From positions 62,001 through 126,000 of the forward strand of contig NZ_FNLC01000007.1 of NCBI RefSeq assembly GCF_900104065.1: a stretch of 64,000 nt of DNA. Direction: 5' to 3'. This DNA comes from Natronobacterium texcoconense (GTDB lineage: Archaea; Halobacteriota; Halobacteria; Halobacteriales; Natrialbaceae). Below are positions 1 to 7,309 of this stretch, piece by piece (the first letter of the stretch is position 1; each line of letters begins with the position of its first letter). The notes below the pieces were generated by a model. The model ran no database searches, was not told the origin of the DNA, and worked only from the letters and a program-made list of their open reading frames with translations. The position numbers and the translations under genes were made by a program.

Positions 1-117
1 GTCTCGCCGTCCTGGTTCCGTGCGGTGACCGTCGGTGCGTTCGCACCCTCCTCGAGTGTCATGAGTGACCGTACTGCGAACGCGCGGAAACGGCTTTCGG
101 TGCGACCGCGACGGGAT

Positions 118-510
118 TCACGTTCTGGCCCACTCGAGCGCCTCTTCGAGGTCGTCGAAGCTCTCGATTGTGGCCCCGTCGACGTCGATCTGAGATTTCA
201 CCGCCATCGCCGTGATGCCACTCGAGACGAAGCCGATCTTCTCGACGCCGGTGTACTCGCCGTTGGCGGACCACTCTTTACCCATGTACTCCTGGGTCTC
301 TTTGGGAAGGTTCGTCGCGTCGCCGAAGACGGCGAGGGTCGCTTCGACGTCGCGTTTGCTCCCACGCTCCCGGTAGTGCTCGCTGGCTGCCTCGAGGTCC
401 TCGTCGGCGAACCCCTGCCAGCCTTTCATGAACCAGACCCCGACGCTGCCGCGTTTTTCGAAGTCCCATCCGTACTGTTCCGGATTCGGCACGTTGTCCG
501 TTGTTGCCAT
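118..510 (-). CDS. SpoIIAA/STAS-like small protein
   Basis: A 130-residue soluble acidic protein with no signal peptide or membrane segment. The alternating strand/helix pattern and the closing 'DLEEALEWA' helix resemble SpoIIAA/STAS-like proteins of haloarchaea, which are mostly uncharacterised and may bind lipid or partner proteins. The start is the ATG at 510. A TATA-like box at 533-540 lies 23-30 nt upstream, which fits a leaderless transcript. The gene stands alone. The fold assignment is by general pattern only, and the function is unknown. Confidence 0.7.
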   Translation of the reverse strand: MATTDNVPNPEQYGWDFEKRGSVGVWFMKGWQGFADEDLEAASEHYRERGSKRDVEATLAVFGDATNLPKETQEYMGKEWSANGEYTGVEKIGFVSSGITAMAVKSQIDVDGATIESFDDLEEALEWART

Positions 511-532
511 TATACTGCAACAGCGGTCGCGG

Positions 533-540
533 TTTTAAAA
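533..540 (-). promoter_or_regulatory. TATA-like box of the SpoIIAA-like gene
   Basis: The minus strand reads TTTTAAAA about 25 nt before the ATG at 510, the normal spacing for an archaeal leaderless transcript. Confidence 0.5.
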
Positions 541-613
541 GTAATCTTGCTAACTGTGTTTGGTCGAACCGTCGCAGTCGGAAGGGACGAACCGAATTCG
601 GCGCGTGTAGACC

Positions 614-735
614 GTTACTCGACGTGTTTTCGTATCGTACGACTCCATCCGTCGCACCGACCGTTCTCGACCAGGTTTTCGATATCCTCGATGTAACCGT
701 CTCGCCGCCTGATCTCGTGGGATGACCGTCGATAT
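614..735 (-). pseudogene. decayed 3' fragment of pheA
   Basis: On the minus strand this stretch aligns with the last ~35 codons of the intact pheA at 1957-2775. Both contain a version of 'EDIE..xENG' followed by a nearly identical run around 'gtatcgtacga', and both end at a stop codon in the same place. Small indels shift the frame after 'ENG', so it cannot encode a PheA C-terminus. No upstream part of pheA is present. The fragment and the intact gene are direct repeats bracketing the transducer-stub/opsin pair. In the rest of 511-1028 I see only an AT-rich patch at about 825-860 and no credible gene. Confidence 0.6.
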
Positions 736-1028
736 GCCCTCGCCTGTCTCGAGTACCATACGCGTGGTAGTGACTCGGCGACGACCTTGACTGGAGAATG
801 CCCGCTGGTGGACCGAGTGTTCGAATATATGATATAGGATTTATATTTCTGGATTACACGTCTCTTCCCTATCGAGATTCATTCGGGATTTTCGGGCCGA
901 ATACGACTCGAGAAGCCTGTAGAGTTTCTCACACGATTGGCGATAACAATTATCTGTTCTCCGAATAGTTCCTCGCCTAGCCAAAACTCGCCGTCGCTGA
1001 TGGCGAGGACGCTTGGACAGGATACACG

Positions 1029-1187
1029 ATGGTGCTCGAAACGTTCATTCCGGATCGGATTCGCAACCAGTATAGTGAAAAAACCATCACAGCGGTCGGC
1101 TGCGTACTGGCCGAAATCGGGCGGGTCGACGATAGCAGCCAGCAGATCACGTGGATGGCTGACGGGACCAGGGGTGGTTGTGCGTGA
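1029..1187 (+). pseudogene. stub of a halobacterial transducer (Htr) upstream of the opsin-like gene
   Basis: A 52-codon ORF. Its first 18 residues, 'FIPDRIRNQYSEK' preceded by MVLET, resemble the start of haloarchaeal Htr transducers (pattern FxPxRIRxxYxxK), which normally continues into the first membrane helix. Here the helix is cut after a few residues and the whole HAMP and signalling region is missing; the remaining ~30 residues are polar. The stop codon overlaps the likely GTG start of the opsin-like gene (GTGA, 1184-1187). This is the tail-to-head coupling typical of htr-sop pairs. I read it as an internally deleted transducer kept as a translational lead-in, though a real short peptide cannot be excluded. 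Confidence 0.55.
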
Positions 1188-1918
1188 TCGAATTCCTCTC
1201 GGCGCACCTGATGCAACTCACGGGCGTCATTCTCGGGTTGATCACCCTGATATTCGTCGGCTGGACGCGTCTCCTCCCGGCCACGAGTCGACAGTTCGGG
1301 TACGCGGTCGCGACGGCAGCCGGTGCGATGGCCGTCGTCTATCTGGCGACGGCACCGCTCCAACAGGTGCTCGGGATCGGCGAGGACCCGATCCGCTTCC
1401 TGGGATACACGGCGATGTGGATCCCGTTCGTGCTCGTCATCGGCGCGATCGCCGGTGCCAGCAAGCAGCTGATTCTGGGGCTACTCGGCGTGGTCCTGAC
1501 GCGCGTGTGGGTGACGTACTTCGCCGGCTTCCTCGATGGAATCGCCATGATACTTGCATCGCTTACCCCGTTCGTGTTGCTCGTGGTCGGCATCTTCCTG
1601 TTGTACGGGCCATTCGAGCGGGCGGCAAACGAACAATCTCCCGCACGGTCGCTCCTGTACAGCAAACTCGCGAATCTGGTCGTCCTTGCGTGGATGGGAC
1701 TCGTTGCGAACGGGCTTATCGCTGCCTTCCAACTGGTCGACGATTTCGTTGGGGGGGTCGTTCTGGTCTACGTCGAGATCATCCTCGTAGTCGGCTTCGG
1801 CGCGCTCGTCCTCCGGAACGCCGACGCACTCGAGGACGTATCGACTGGGCTGCTCTCGTTCGATGAGGATGCCTCCGTTCCCACGGAACCGGCCGAAACC
1901 CAGACTACTGGCGACTGA
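1184..1918 (+). CDS. microbial-rhodopsin homologue lacking the retinal-binding lysine
   Basis: A 244-residue protein with seven predicted membrane helices: about 9-28, 41-60, 72-91, 94-112, 122-141, 160-180 and 190-211. It aligns with bacteriorhodopsin throughout. 'RQFGYAVAT' matches KKFYAITT of helix B, R71 sits at the Arg82 position, and 'YSKLANLVVLAW' matches the helix F region FKVLRNVTVVLW. In helix G, 'EIILVVGFG' replaces DVSAKVGFG, so Asp212 becomes Glu198 and Lys216 becomes Val202. The pocket Tyr185, Pro186 and Trp189 of helix F are also changed, and no acid is seen at the Asp85 position. It should therefore not form a retinal Schiff base. The GTG at 1184 overlaps the upstream stop; a TTG at 1178 is the alternative. 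Confidence 0.8.
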   Translation: MIEFLSAHLMQLTGVILGLITLIFVGWTRLLPATSRQFGYAVATAAGAMAVVYLATAPLQQVLGIGEDPIRFLGYTAMWIPFVLVIGAIAGASKQLILGLLGVVLTRVWVTYFAGFLDGIAMILASLTPFVLLVVGIFLLYGPFERAANEQSPARSLLYSKLANLVVLAWMGLVANGLIAAFQLVDDFVGGVVLVYVEIILVVGFGALVLRNADALEDVSTGLLSFDEDASVPTEPAETQTTGD

Positions 1919-1956
1919 CGGCGAGACGAGCGACTTTTTCGCGACGACTCACAGTC

Positions 1957-2775
1957 CTACTCGACGACGTGTTCCGTATCGTACGAGCCTAGCCGTCGCA
2001 CCCAGCCGTTCTCCGCTAACTCCTCGATGTCCTCGAGTGCTTCCCCCGTCCGTGCCTCGTAGAGGCCGGCCTCGATGTCGACGTGGAAGACGTAGTCGCC
2101 GAGTCGCTGACCGCTGGGTCGGGACTCGACGCGGGTCAGGTTGATGTCTCGGTCGGCGAACGGCTCGAGTAACTCGAGCAACAGACCGGGGTAGTTCGCG
2201 TTCGGGTAGACGACTAGCGAGGTCTTGCCGCCGCCTTTCGAACGCTCTTCCGCGGGCGCGACCGCAAAGAACCGCGTCGCGTTCGAGTCCTGATCCTGAA
2301 TGTCCTCCGCGAGTACCTCGAGATCGGTTCCGTTGCCGGCGTTTGCTGGATGACCGATCCCCGCAACGGAGGGATCGTCGCGCGCGAACTCGACGCCCTG
2401 TGCCGTGCTCGCGACTGCTTCCAGCGCCGCATTGGGGTACTCCCGCTCGAGGTAGGACCGACACTGCGCGAGCGCCTGGGAGTGGCTGGCGATCGTATCG
2501 AACCCCTCGCCCTGGGCGAGTAAGGCGTGTCTGATCGGGGTGACGATTTCGCGGACGACGGCGACGTCGTACTCCGCGAGGGCGTCCAGACTCTCGGTTA
2601 CGGAGCCTTCGATGCTGTTCTCGATGGGGACGACGCCGCGGTCGTACTCGCCGCTGGCGACGGCGTCGACGATCGCAGTCACCGACTGTCGAAACTCGAT
2701 CTCGTCTTCGTCGGCGACGGCGGTCGCTGCCCGGTGTGAGTAGGTTCCCGCTGGGCCGAGCGTGACTGCAGTCAT
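1957..2775 (-). CDS. pheA: prephenate dehydratase
   Basis: A 272-residue enzyme that converts prephenate to phenylpyruvate in phenylalanine synthesis. It opens with 'MTAVTLGPAGTYSHRAA', the family's GPxGTYSxxA motif. 'VPIENSIEGSV' and 'TRFFAVA' (the TRF motif) are present in the catalytic domain. The last ~85 residues form an ACT regulatory domain ('LLLELLEPFADRDINLTRVESRPS'-type, spanning roughly 180-260), which normally gives feedback control by Phe. The ATG at 2775 is preferred because upstream in-frame codons add a non-conserved tail. It is divergent from the histidine kinase gene and shares a TATA region with it. Confidence 0.93.
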   Translation of the reverse strand: MTAVTLGPAGTYSHRAATAVADEDEIEFRQSVTAIVDAVASGEYDRGVVPIENSIEGSVTESLDALAEYDVAVVREIVTPIRHALLAQGEGFDTIASHSQALAQCRSYLEREYPNAALEAVASTAQGVEFARDDPSVAGIGHPANAGNGTDLEVLAEDIQDQDSNATRFFAVAPAEERSKGGGKTSLVVYPNANYPGLLLELLEPFADRDINLTRVESRPSGQRLGDYVFHVDIEAGLYEARTGEALEDIEELAENGWVRRLGSYDTEHVVE

Positions 2776-2851
2776 TGCCCATCCATTGCAGGGAGACCGC
2801 CAAAAACACGTTGGGTTCGGCAATTCCCGCTCGAGGGTGACGGTTGCCACA

Positions 2852-2863
2852 AGCTATATGTTT
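2852..2863. promoter_or_regulatory. shared TATA-like element between pheA and the kinase gene
   Basis: 'agctatatgttt' can serve either direction. It lies about 55 nt before the GTG of the kinase gene at 2916 and about 80 nt before the ATG of pheA at 2775. An imperfect palindrome, TCCAACATTGTCGGA, follows at 2870-2884 and could be an operator. Confidence 0.4.
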
Positions 2864-2915
2864 CAACTGTCCAACATTGTCGGAACTACGCGGTTGCGAT
2901 CGGAGGTGGGGACCA

Positions 2916-4508
2916 GTGCCAGCAGGCGGGGATCACAGATCGTTTCACGTGCTGTACGCCGGGACTGCGGATGGCGAACGGATGCGGAAACGAATCGTCG
3001 ACGCGCTCGAGCCACCGTATCGAGTGACGACGCTCGGGAACCAGTCGCTGCTCGAGGCGGTCGACGTTACGGTCGACTGTCTGGTAATTGCGGAGGGGTA
3101 CGACCGATCGGTCATCGAGGAACTCACTACGCAGTGGCCCGACCTCCCGGTTTTCCTGCTCGTCTCGCTGTCCGAGGACCACGACCGCGAGTGGTCGGTG
3201 TTTCGAACCGGCGTCGACGACCTCGTCTATCGCGGCCGGCGAGCGACGGACGATCCGCTACCGACTCGAGTCCGGAACCGGATCGACGACTGCTACGAGG
3301 AGACCATCTCCGACGTCGGCGAGACCGTCCTCACGACCGCACGATCGTTGCTCGTCGCCGCGGACGACGAACTCGACGTCGAGATCGAGTGGGGACTCGA
3401 GCAAGTCGGGACACGCCTCGACGCCGACCGCTGTCTCGTCTTCGGGTACGACGACGAGACCGACTTGCTCGAGCCGACACACGGCTGGGTGACGGACTCT
3501 CGGTCGGCCGTGGTCGGGCCTGAGCGACTCCCCGCGAAGTCGTTTCCGGGATTCGAGGACTCGCTGCGTGGGTTCGACGACTGTGTCGTTCCATCCGACG
3601 ATCCCTGGGCCCCTTCCACCGACGTTCCGGACGGGTTCGTCGGCGGCCTCGAGGACGCCGAAACCGACGCCAACGCCACGCACCCGTATCTCGAGCGCCG
3701 CGATCTCGAGGCGTTGCTCGCGGTACCGATCGTCGTCGACTGGGAGCTAACCGGCGTGTTCGTCGTCGGTCAGAGCCAGCGACGAACCTGGCCCCGACAC
3801 CTCCGGAAACAGCTCCGGACGTTCGGGAAACTCGTCGGCTACACGCTCGAGCGTCGCCGGCAACGACGGGCACTCGTCCGGCGGAACGAACGGCTGGAAC
3901 GGTTCGCCTCCGTCGTTAGTCACGACCTCCGGAACCCGCTGAACGTCATCGCCGGCAGCGCGGAACTGATCGCCGAAACCGACGATCCGACCTACGCCGA
4001 GAACGTCCTCGAGGCGGTCGACCGGATGGAGACGCTGATCGACGACCTGCTATTACTCGCGCGTGAGGGCGACGTCCTCGGAGACCTCGAGCGCGTCGAC
4101 CTCGAGACGCTCGTCGAAGACGCCTGGAAGACGGTTGCGACCCCCGACGCGACGCTCGAAACCGAGGGACTTTCGACGCTCGAAGCGGATCAGAATCGAC
4201 TCCGACAGGGACTCGAGAATCTCGTCAGAAACGCCGTCGAACACAACGAACCGGGCGTCACGGTACGCGTCGAGGGGTTCGAGACGGGGTTCGCCGTCGA
4301 GGACGACGGGACCGGAATCGCGCCCGAGAATCGAGAGCGGATTTTCGAAGAGGGGTACACCGACGGCGGCGGTACCGGACTCGGGTTATCGATCGTCGAC
4401 ACCGTCGTCGCGGCTCACGGCTGGGACATCTCGGTCACGGACGGCGATCTGGGCGGAGCGCGGTTCGAGATCGTCACGGATCCATCGCCCCGTGCGAACG
4501 GGGCGTAG
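2916..4508 (+). CDS. soluble sensor histidine kinase (receiver-like / GAF / HisKA / HATPase)
   Basis: About 530 residues. The first ~110 residues look like a receiver-type fold (strand-rich, 'DCLVIAEGYD'), but no clear phospho-acceptor set is visible. A GAF-like sensor region spans about 140-330, followed by the H-box in 'SVVSHDLRNPLNVI' (HisKA) and a C-terminal ATPase with the N box 'NLVRNAVEHN', G1 'VEDDGTGI' and G2 'GGGTGLGLSIV'. There are no membrane helices, so it is a cytoplasmic sensor. The GTG at 2916 is chosen because GGAGGTGG lies 7-14 nt before it; an ATG at 2844 would overlap the shared promoter. No response regulator is adjacent, so it is an orphan kinase. The signal is unknown. 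Confidence 0.88.
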   Translation: MPAGGDHRSFHVLYAGTADGERMRKRIVDALEPPYRVTTLGNQSLLEAVDVTVDCLVIAEGYDRSVIEELTTQWPDLPVFLLVSLSEDHDREWSVFRTGVDDLVYRGRRATDDPLPTRVRNRIDDCYEETISDVGETVLTTARSLLVAADDELDVEIEWGLEQVGTRLDADRCLVFGYDDETDLLEPTHGWVTDSRSAVVGPERLPAKSFPGFEDSLRGFDDCVVPSDDPWAPSTDVPDGFVGGLEDAETDANATHPYLERRDLEALLAVPIVVDWELTGVFVVGQSQRRTWPRHLRKQLRTFGKLVGYTLERRRQRRALVRRNERLERFASVVSHDLRNPLNVIAGSAELIAETDDPTYAENVLEAVDRMETLIDDLLLLAREGDVLGDLERVDLETLVEDAWKTVATPDATLETEGLSTLEADQNRLRQGLENLVRNAVEHNEPGVTVRVEGFETGFAVEDDGTGIAPENRERIFEEGYTDGGGTGLGLSIVDTVVAAHGWDISVTDGDLGGARFEIVTDPSPRANGA

Positions 4509-4589
4509 CGACTCTCCAGACGTTACTGCCCTGCTCGACAGATGGCTGTCTCTACGCCAGGATTCTGGCGAGAAAATACCGTTCCTGCT

Positions 4590-4898
4590 TCACTCGTCGA
4601 GGTGTTCGATACCTTTCTTGGAGACGTTCGCCTCCGTGATCTCCTCGGGCATCCAGTCGGGCTTGTCGTCGGGCGCCGTCTCCTCCCAGGCCCAGCCGTC
4701 GTAGATGTGAACCTTGTCCGTTCCCTTCTCGCGGAGTCGGAGTTCGACGCGGTCGGCCTCGTCTTCGCTCGAGCCCGGCTCGAGTCGTCGAGCGGCCTTG
4801 AGCGCTGCCTGACGTGGTGTGTTCCCCGAGAAGACGCTGTCTTCTTCCCCGTTCGATTCGCGCAGTGCAAAGTTTCGTTTCCCGTCTTCGCGTACCAT
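4590..4898 (-). CDS. MC1-family non-histone chromosomal protein
   Basis: A 102-residue DNA-binding protein of the archaeal MC1 family, which bends and compacts DNA. The family core is clear: 'KRNFALRESNGEE', 'VFSGNTPRQAALKAARR', 'LRLREKGTDKVHIYDGW', 'DWMPEEI' and the closing 'KKGIEHLDE'. It is slightly longer and more acidic than methanogen MC1, as expected for a halophile. The ATG at 4898 is preceded by a strong GGAGGA ribosome-binding site. It is convergent with the histidine kinase gene. Confidence 0.93.
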   Translation of the reverse strand: MVREDGKRNFALRESNGEEDSVFSGNTPRQAALKAARRLEPGSSEDEADRVELRLREKGTDKVHIYDGWAWEETAPDDKPDWMPEEITEANVSKKGIEHLDE

Positions 4899-5094
4899 AG
4901 TTCTCCTCCGTGTCAATTCAGTACATGGTATGACATAAAGATATCCCCGAGAATCGACCGACTGCGCCGGTATTTTTAAGTGGGTTCGGTACGCCAGCTT
5001 TCCGCAGTATCCGTTCTCCCGGCGATTCGACCGCGTTCGCCGATGACGTAGAGTCAACCGGCCGTGACCGATCGCTGGCAGGTAGAAAACACTT

Positions 5095-5104
5095 AAGTAT
5101 ATCC
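5095..5104 (+). promoter_or_regulatory. TATA-like box of the AbrB-like gene
   Basis: 'aagtatatcc' lies about 30-39 nt before the ATG at 5134, giving a very short leader. Confidence 0.45.
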
Positions 5105-5133
5105 TACGGCGAAGTTCGTCATAGAATCCCGCG

Positions 5134-5331
5134 ATGGTCCGGAAAAAGAAGCTGAGTCCGAGCGGTGCGAAAGACGAAGACGGTAACTACCACAACGTCC
5201 ACCTCAACCTCCACGAGGACGAACTCGCGGTCGCGGGCATGGATATCGGTGACGAGGTCTTCGTCCGAGTACGGGACGGCAAGATCATCATCCAGAAAGC
5301 CGACGAGGAAGAAGTAGAACACGAGTTCTAA
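5134..5331 (+). CDS. small AbrB-like beta-barrel protein
   Basis: A 65-residue protein conserved in style with small haloarchaeal proteins. A basic N-terminus (MVRKKKLSPSG) is followed by 'VHLNLHEDELAVAGMDIGDEVFVRVRDGKIIIQKA', written here in two overlapping parts: 'DELAVAGMDIGDEVFVRVR' and 'DGKIIIQKA'. The spacing of 'GDEVFVRV' and 'GKIIIQ' is typical of the SpoVT/AbrB swapped-hairpin fold that binds DNA as antitoxin or regulator. No toxin gene is adjacent. The target and role are unknown. Confidence 0.75.
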   Translation: MVRKKKLSPSGAKDEDGNYHNVHLNLHEDELAVAGMDIGDEVFVRVRDGKIIIQKADEEEVEHEF

Positions 5332-5362
5332 GAACGAAGTTTTGCGCTGCGTTCTGAGCGTT

Positions 5363-5387
5363 CCGGGAGCGCTGCTGGCGCTCCCGG
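5363..5387. repeat. perfect 10-bp inverted repeat
   Basis: CCGGGAGCGC / GCGCTCCCGG arms surround a 5-nt loop. It lies 32 nt after the AbrB-like gene and could act as a terminator or be one of the intergenic inverted repeats frequent in haloarchaea. The rest of 5388-5559 holds only low-complexity 'cgctcgctc'-type sequence. Confidence 0.5.
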
Positions 5388-5559
5388 CCGCTCGTCACTC
5401 GGCAAAAATTCGATTAAAAGCACTCCTCTTTCCTCTTCGCTCACTCCGTTCGCTCCGAGTCAGTCGTCGGCCCGTTCGCTCGCCCTACGGGCTCGCTCAC
5501 GGTACGAATAGCCACGAAGCCAACTAGAGTCTGGGAAAACCCGAGGAAAATTCGATCAG

Positions 5560-5580
5560 CAGTCGTCTTTCTCACGACTG
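5560..5580 (-). terminator. stem-loop after pheT
   Basis: CAGTCGT / ACGACTG form a perfect 7-bp stem around a 7-nt loop, 16 nt past the pheT stop in the direction of transcription. A T-containing run 'gaattttcc' follows on the minus strand. Archaeal terminators need only the T-run, so the role is probable rather than certain. Confidence 0.45.
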
Positions 5581-5596
5581 AAGCTGTCTTTTTCGA

Positions 5597-7309
5597 TTAC
5601 TGCAGCGCCGCGAGGTCGAACTCGAACCCGGACACGGGCACCTCGAGGTCGTGCTCGACGAGCACCTTCGGATGTACTTCGCCGATCACGCCGACCTCCT
5701 CGCCGTCGATGACGACGCTCGCCGTTCGACCCGAAATGAAGGTCGGGTGTTCCGTGGGCGGGGTCTCGAGGTCGACGTCGAACCGGCGACAGAGCGCCTG
5801 CAGGCGAGCTTTGGCGTCCTCGTAGCCGGCTTCGTGGCTCGCGAGGACGGCTCCGACGCGGCGGCGTTCGGCGATGCCAGTGTTCTCGCTCTCGTCGACC
5901 TCAGCGGTGAACCCGATCTCCGCGAGGTCCTGCGGGTACGCACGGTGAGTGTTGCGCTCGAGGACCATCAGCAGCGAGGGTGTGACCCACGTCCGCAACA
6001 TCGTGAAGTCCTCGCTGTAGGGACCCTTGATCGTCGCGGGTTTGCCGCCGCCGTAGACGTCAGCGTCGGGTTCTACGTCTACGCGTTCGTAGTTCTCCTC
6101 CTCACTGATCATGTGGAAGTTCAACAGATCCTCGAAGCCCAGGCCGACGAGTTGCTCGCGGACCGACCGCTCGAGACGCGAGCGTTCGTGGCGGCCACCG
6201 ACGGTGCCGACGTCGGGGTACTTCGGCTCGAGTTCGTTGAAGCCGTACGCTCGCCCGAGGTCGTCGATGACGTCCAGCGGGTGGAGCACGTCGACGCGAT
6301 ACGGTGGGATCGTGACCTCGTAGACGAGGTCGCCGTCGTCGCCCTCCTCTTTTGCGGCCTCGAGTCCCGACCGCTCCGCCAGATCGATTACCTCGTCGGG
6401 TGCGAGTTCGATCCCCAGGATCGTCTCGATCCGGTCGTGTGCGACCGTCTTTTCCTTCGTCGAGAGGTCGGGGCGAACGATCTCGTGATCCGGATACTCG
6501 ATGGTGACTTCCTCGAGGGTCGCTCCGCGCGCAGCGAGCGCGTAGCAGACGATGTTGAGCATCCTGTCGATCGTCCACTGGTCGGTGCCGGTCATCTCGA
6601 CGAAGAGGTCTCGGGAGTCGGTCGAAACCTCCGTGCGCCGACCGTTGATCACCGGCGGGAACGAGAACAGCCCGATATCGTCGTAGATCGCGGGGTAGCG
6701 CTCGTACTCACTGACGAGGTCGGCGTAAGTCTCGCCGGTGGGGTGTTCCTCGAGCACCTCCGCGGGCGTCAGCTCCGCGTCGGAATCGAGGGGGACGAAC
6801 CGGTCGCCATCGGGTTCGACGCCGACGTAATCGATGGTGGGATTCCCTTCGGTGGCAGCCCTGCCTTTCAACATCGTCAGGTCGTGGATCCCGATCGCAC
6901 CCTTGGCGCGCTTGCGCCCCATCGTCGCGTGGAGTTTCTCCTGCAACTGGATGAGGGAGTCCAAACTCTCCTCGTCGAGATCGACGTCTCGGATTACCGC
7001 GCCCGTGACGTAGGGTCGCTCCTCGGGGACCGATTCGTCGACCTGGATCGTCCAGTCAGGCTTGTTCGTCGAGGGGACGTGAACGCCTCGCGAGTCGCCG
7101 TACTGGTAGGAGAGCGAGCGTGCGACGCCCTCTACGGAGAGCCGGTCGAGGCGGTCGGGCGCGAACTCGAGTTCGAACTCGCCGTCTTCCGTCCGCCCCT
7201 CGAATTCGAGACCGAGGCCGAACAGGTCCTCTTTCAGTTCTTCGTCGCCCTTCTCGTCCTTGCCGGTCAGTTCGCGCAGTTCGTCGGGGTCGATGTCGAC
7301 CGTGGGCAT
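5597..7309 (-). CDS. pheT: phenylalanyl-tRNA synthetase beta subunit
   Basis: A 570-residue protein of the archaeal/eukaryotic PheT type, shorter than bacterial PheT and without the EMAP tRNA-binding domain. It starts 'MPTVDIDPDELRELTGKD'. A B3/4-like region includes 'GAIGIHDL', followed by B5-like segments and 'TPSLLMVLERN' in the catalytic-like core. It pairs with PheS as an (alpha-beta)2 enzyme that charges tRNA-Phe. Its ATG overlaps the last base of the pheS stop (TGATG), so it is translationally coupled and in one operon with pheS. Confidence 0.94.
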   Translation of the reverse strand: MPTVDIDPDELRELTGKDEKGDEELKEDLFGLGLEFEGRTEDGEFELEFAPDRLDRLSVEGVARSLSYQYGDSRGVHVPSTNKPDWTIQVDESVPEERPYVTGAVIRDVDLDEESLDSLIQLQEKLHATMGRKRAKGAIGIHDLTMLKGRAATEGNPTIDYVGVEPDGDRFVPLDSDAELTPAEVLEEHPTGETYADLVSEYERYPAIYDDIGLFSFPPVINGRRTEVSTDSRDLFVEMTGTDQWTIDRMLNIVCYALAARGATLEEVTIEYPDHEIVRPDLSTKEKTVAHDRIETILGIELAPDEVIDLAERSGLEAAKEEGDDGDLVYEVTIPPYRVDVLHPLDVIDDLGRAYGFNELEPKYPDVGTVGGRHERSRLERSVREQLVGLGFEDLLNFHMISEEENYERVDVEPDADVYGGGKPATIKGPYSEDFTMLRTWVTPSLLMVLERNTHRAYPQDLAEIGFTAEVDESENTGIAERRRVGAVLASHEAGYEDAKARLQALCRRFDVDLETPPTEHPTFISGRTASVVIDGEEVGVIGEVHPKVLVEHDLEVPVSGFEFDLAALQ

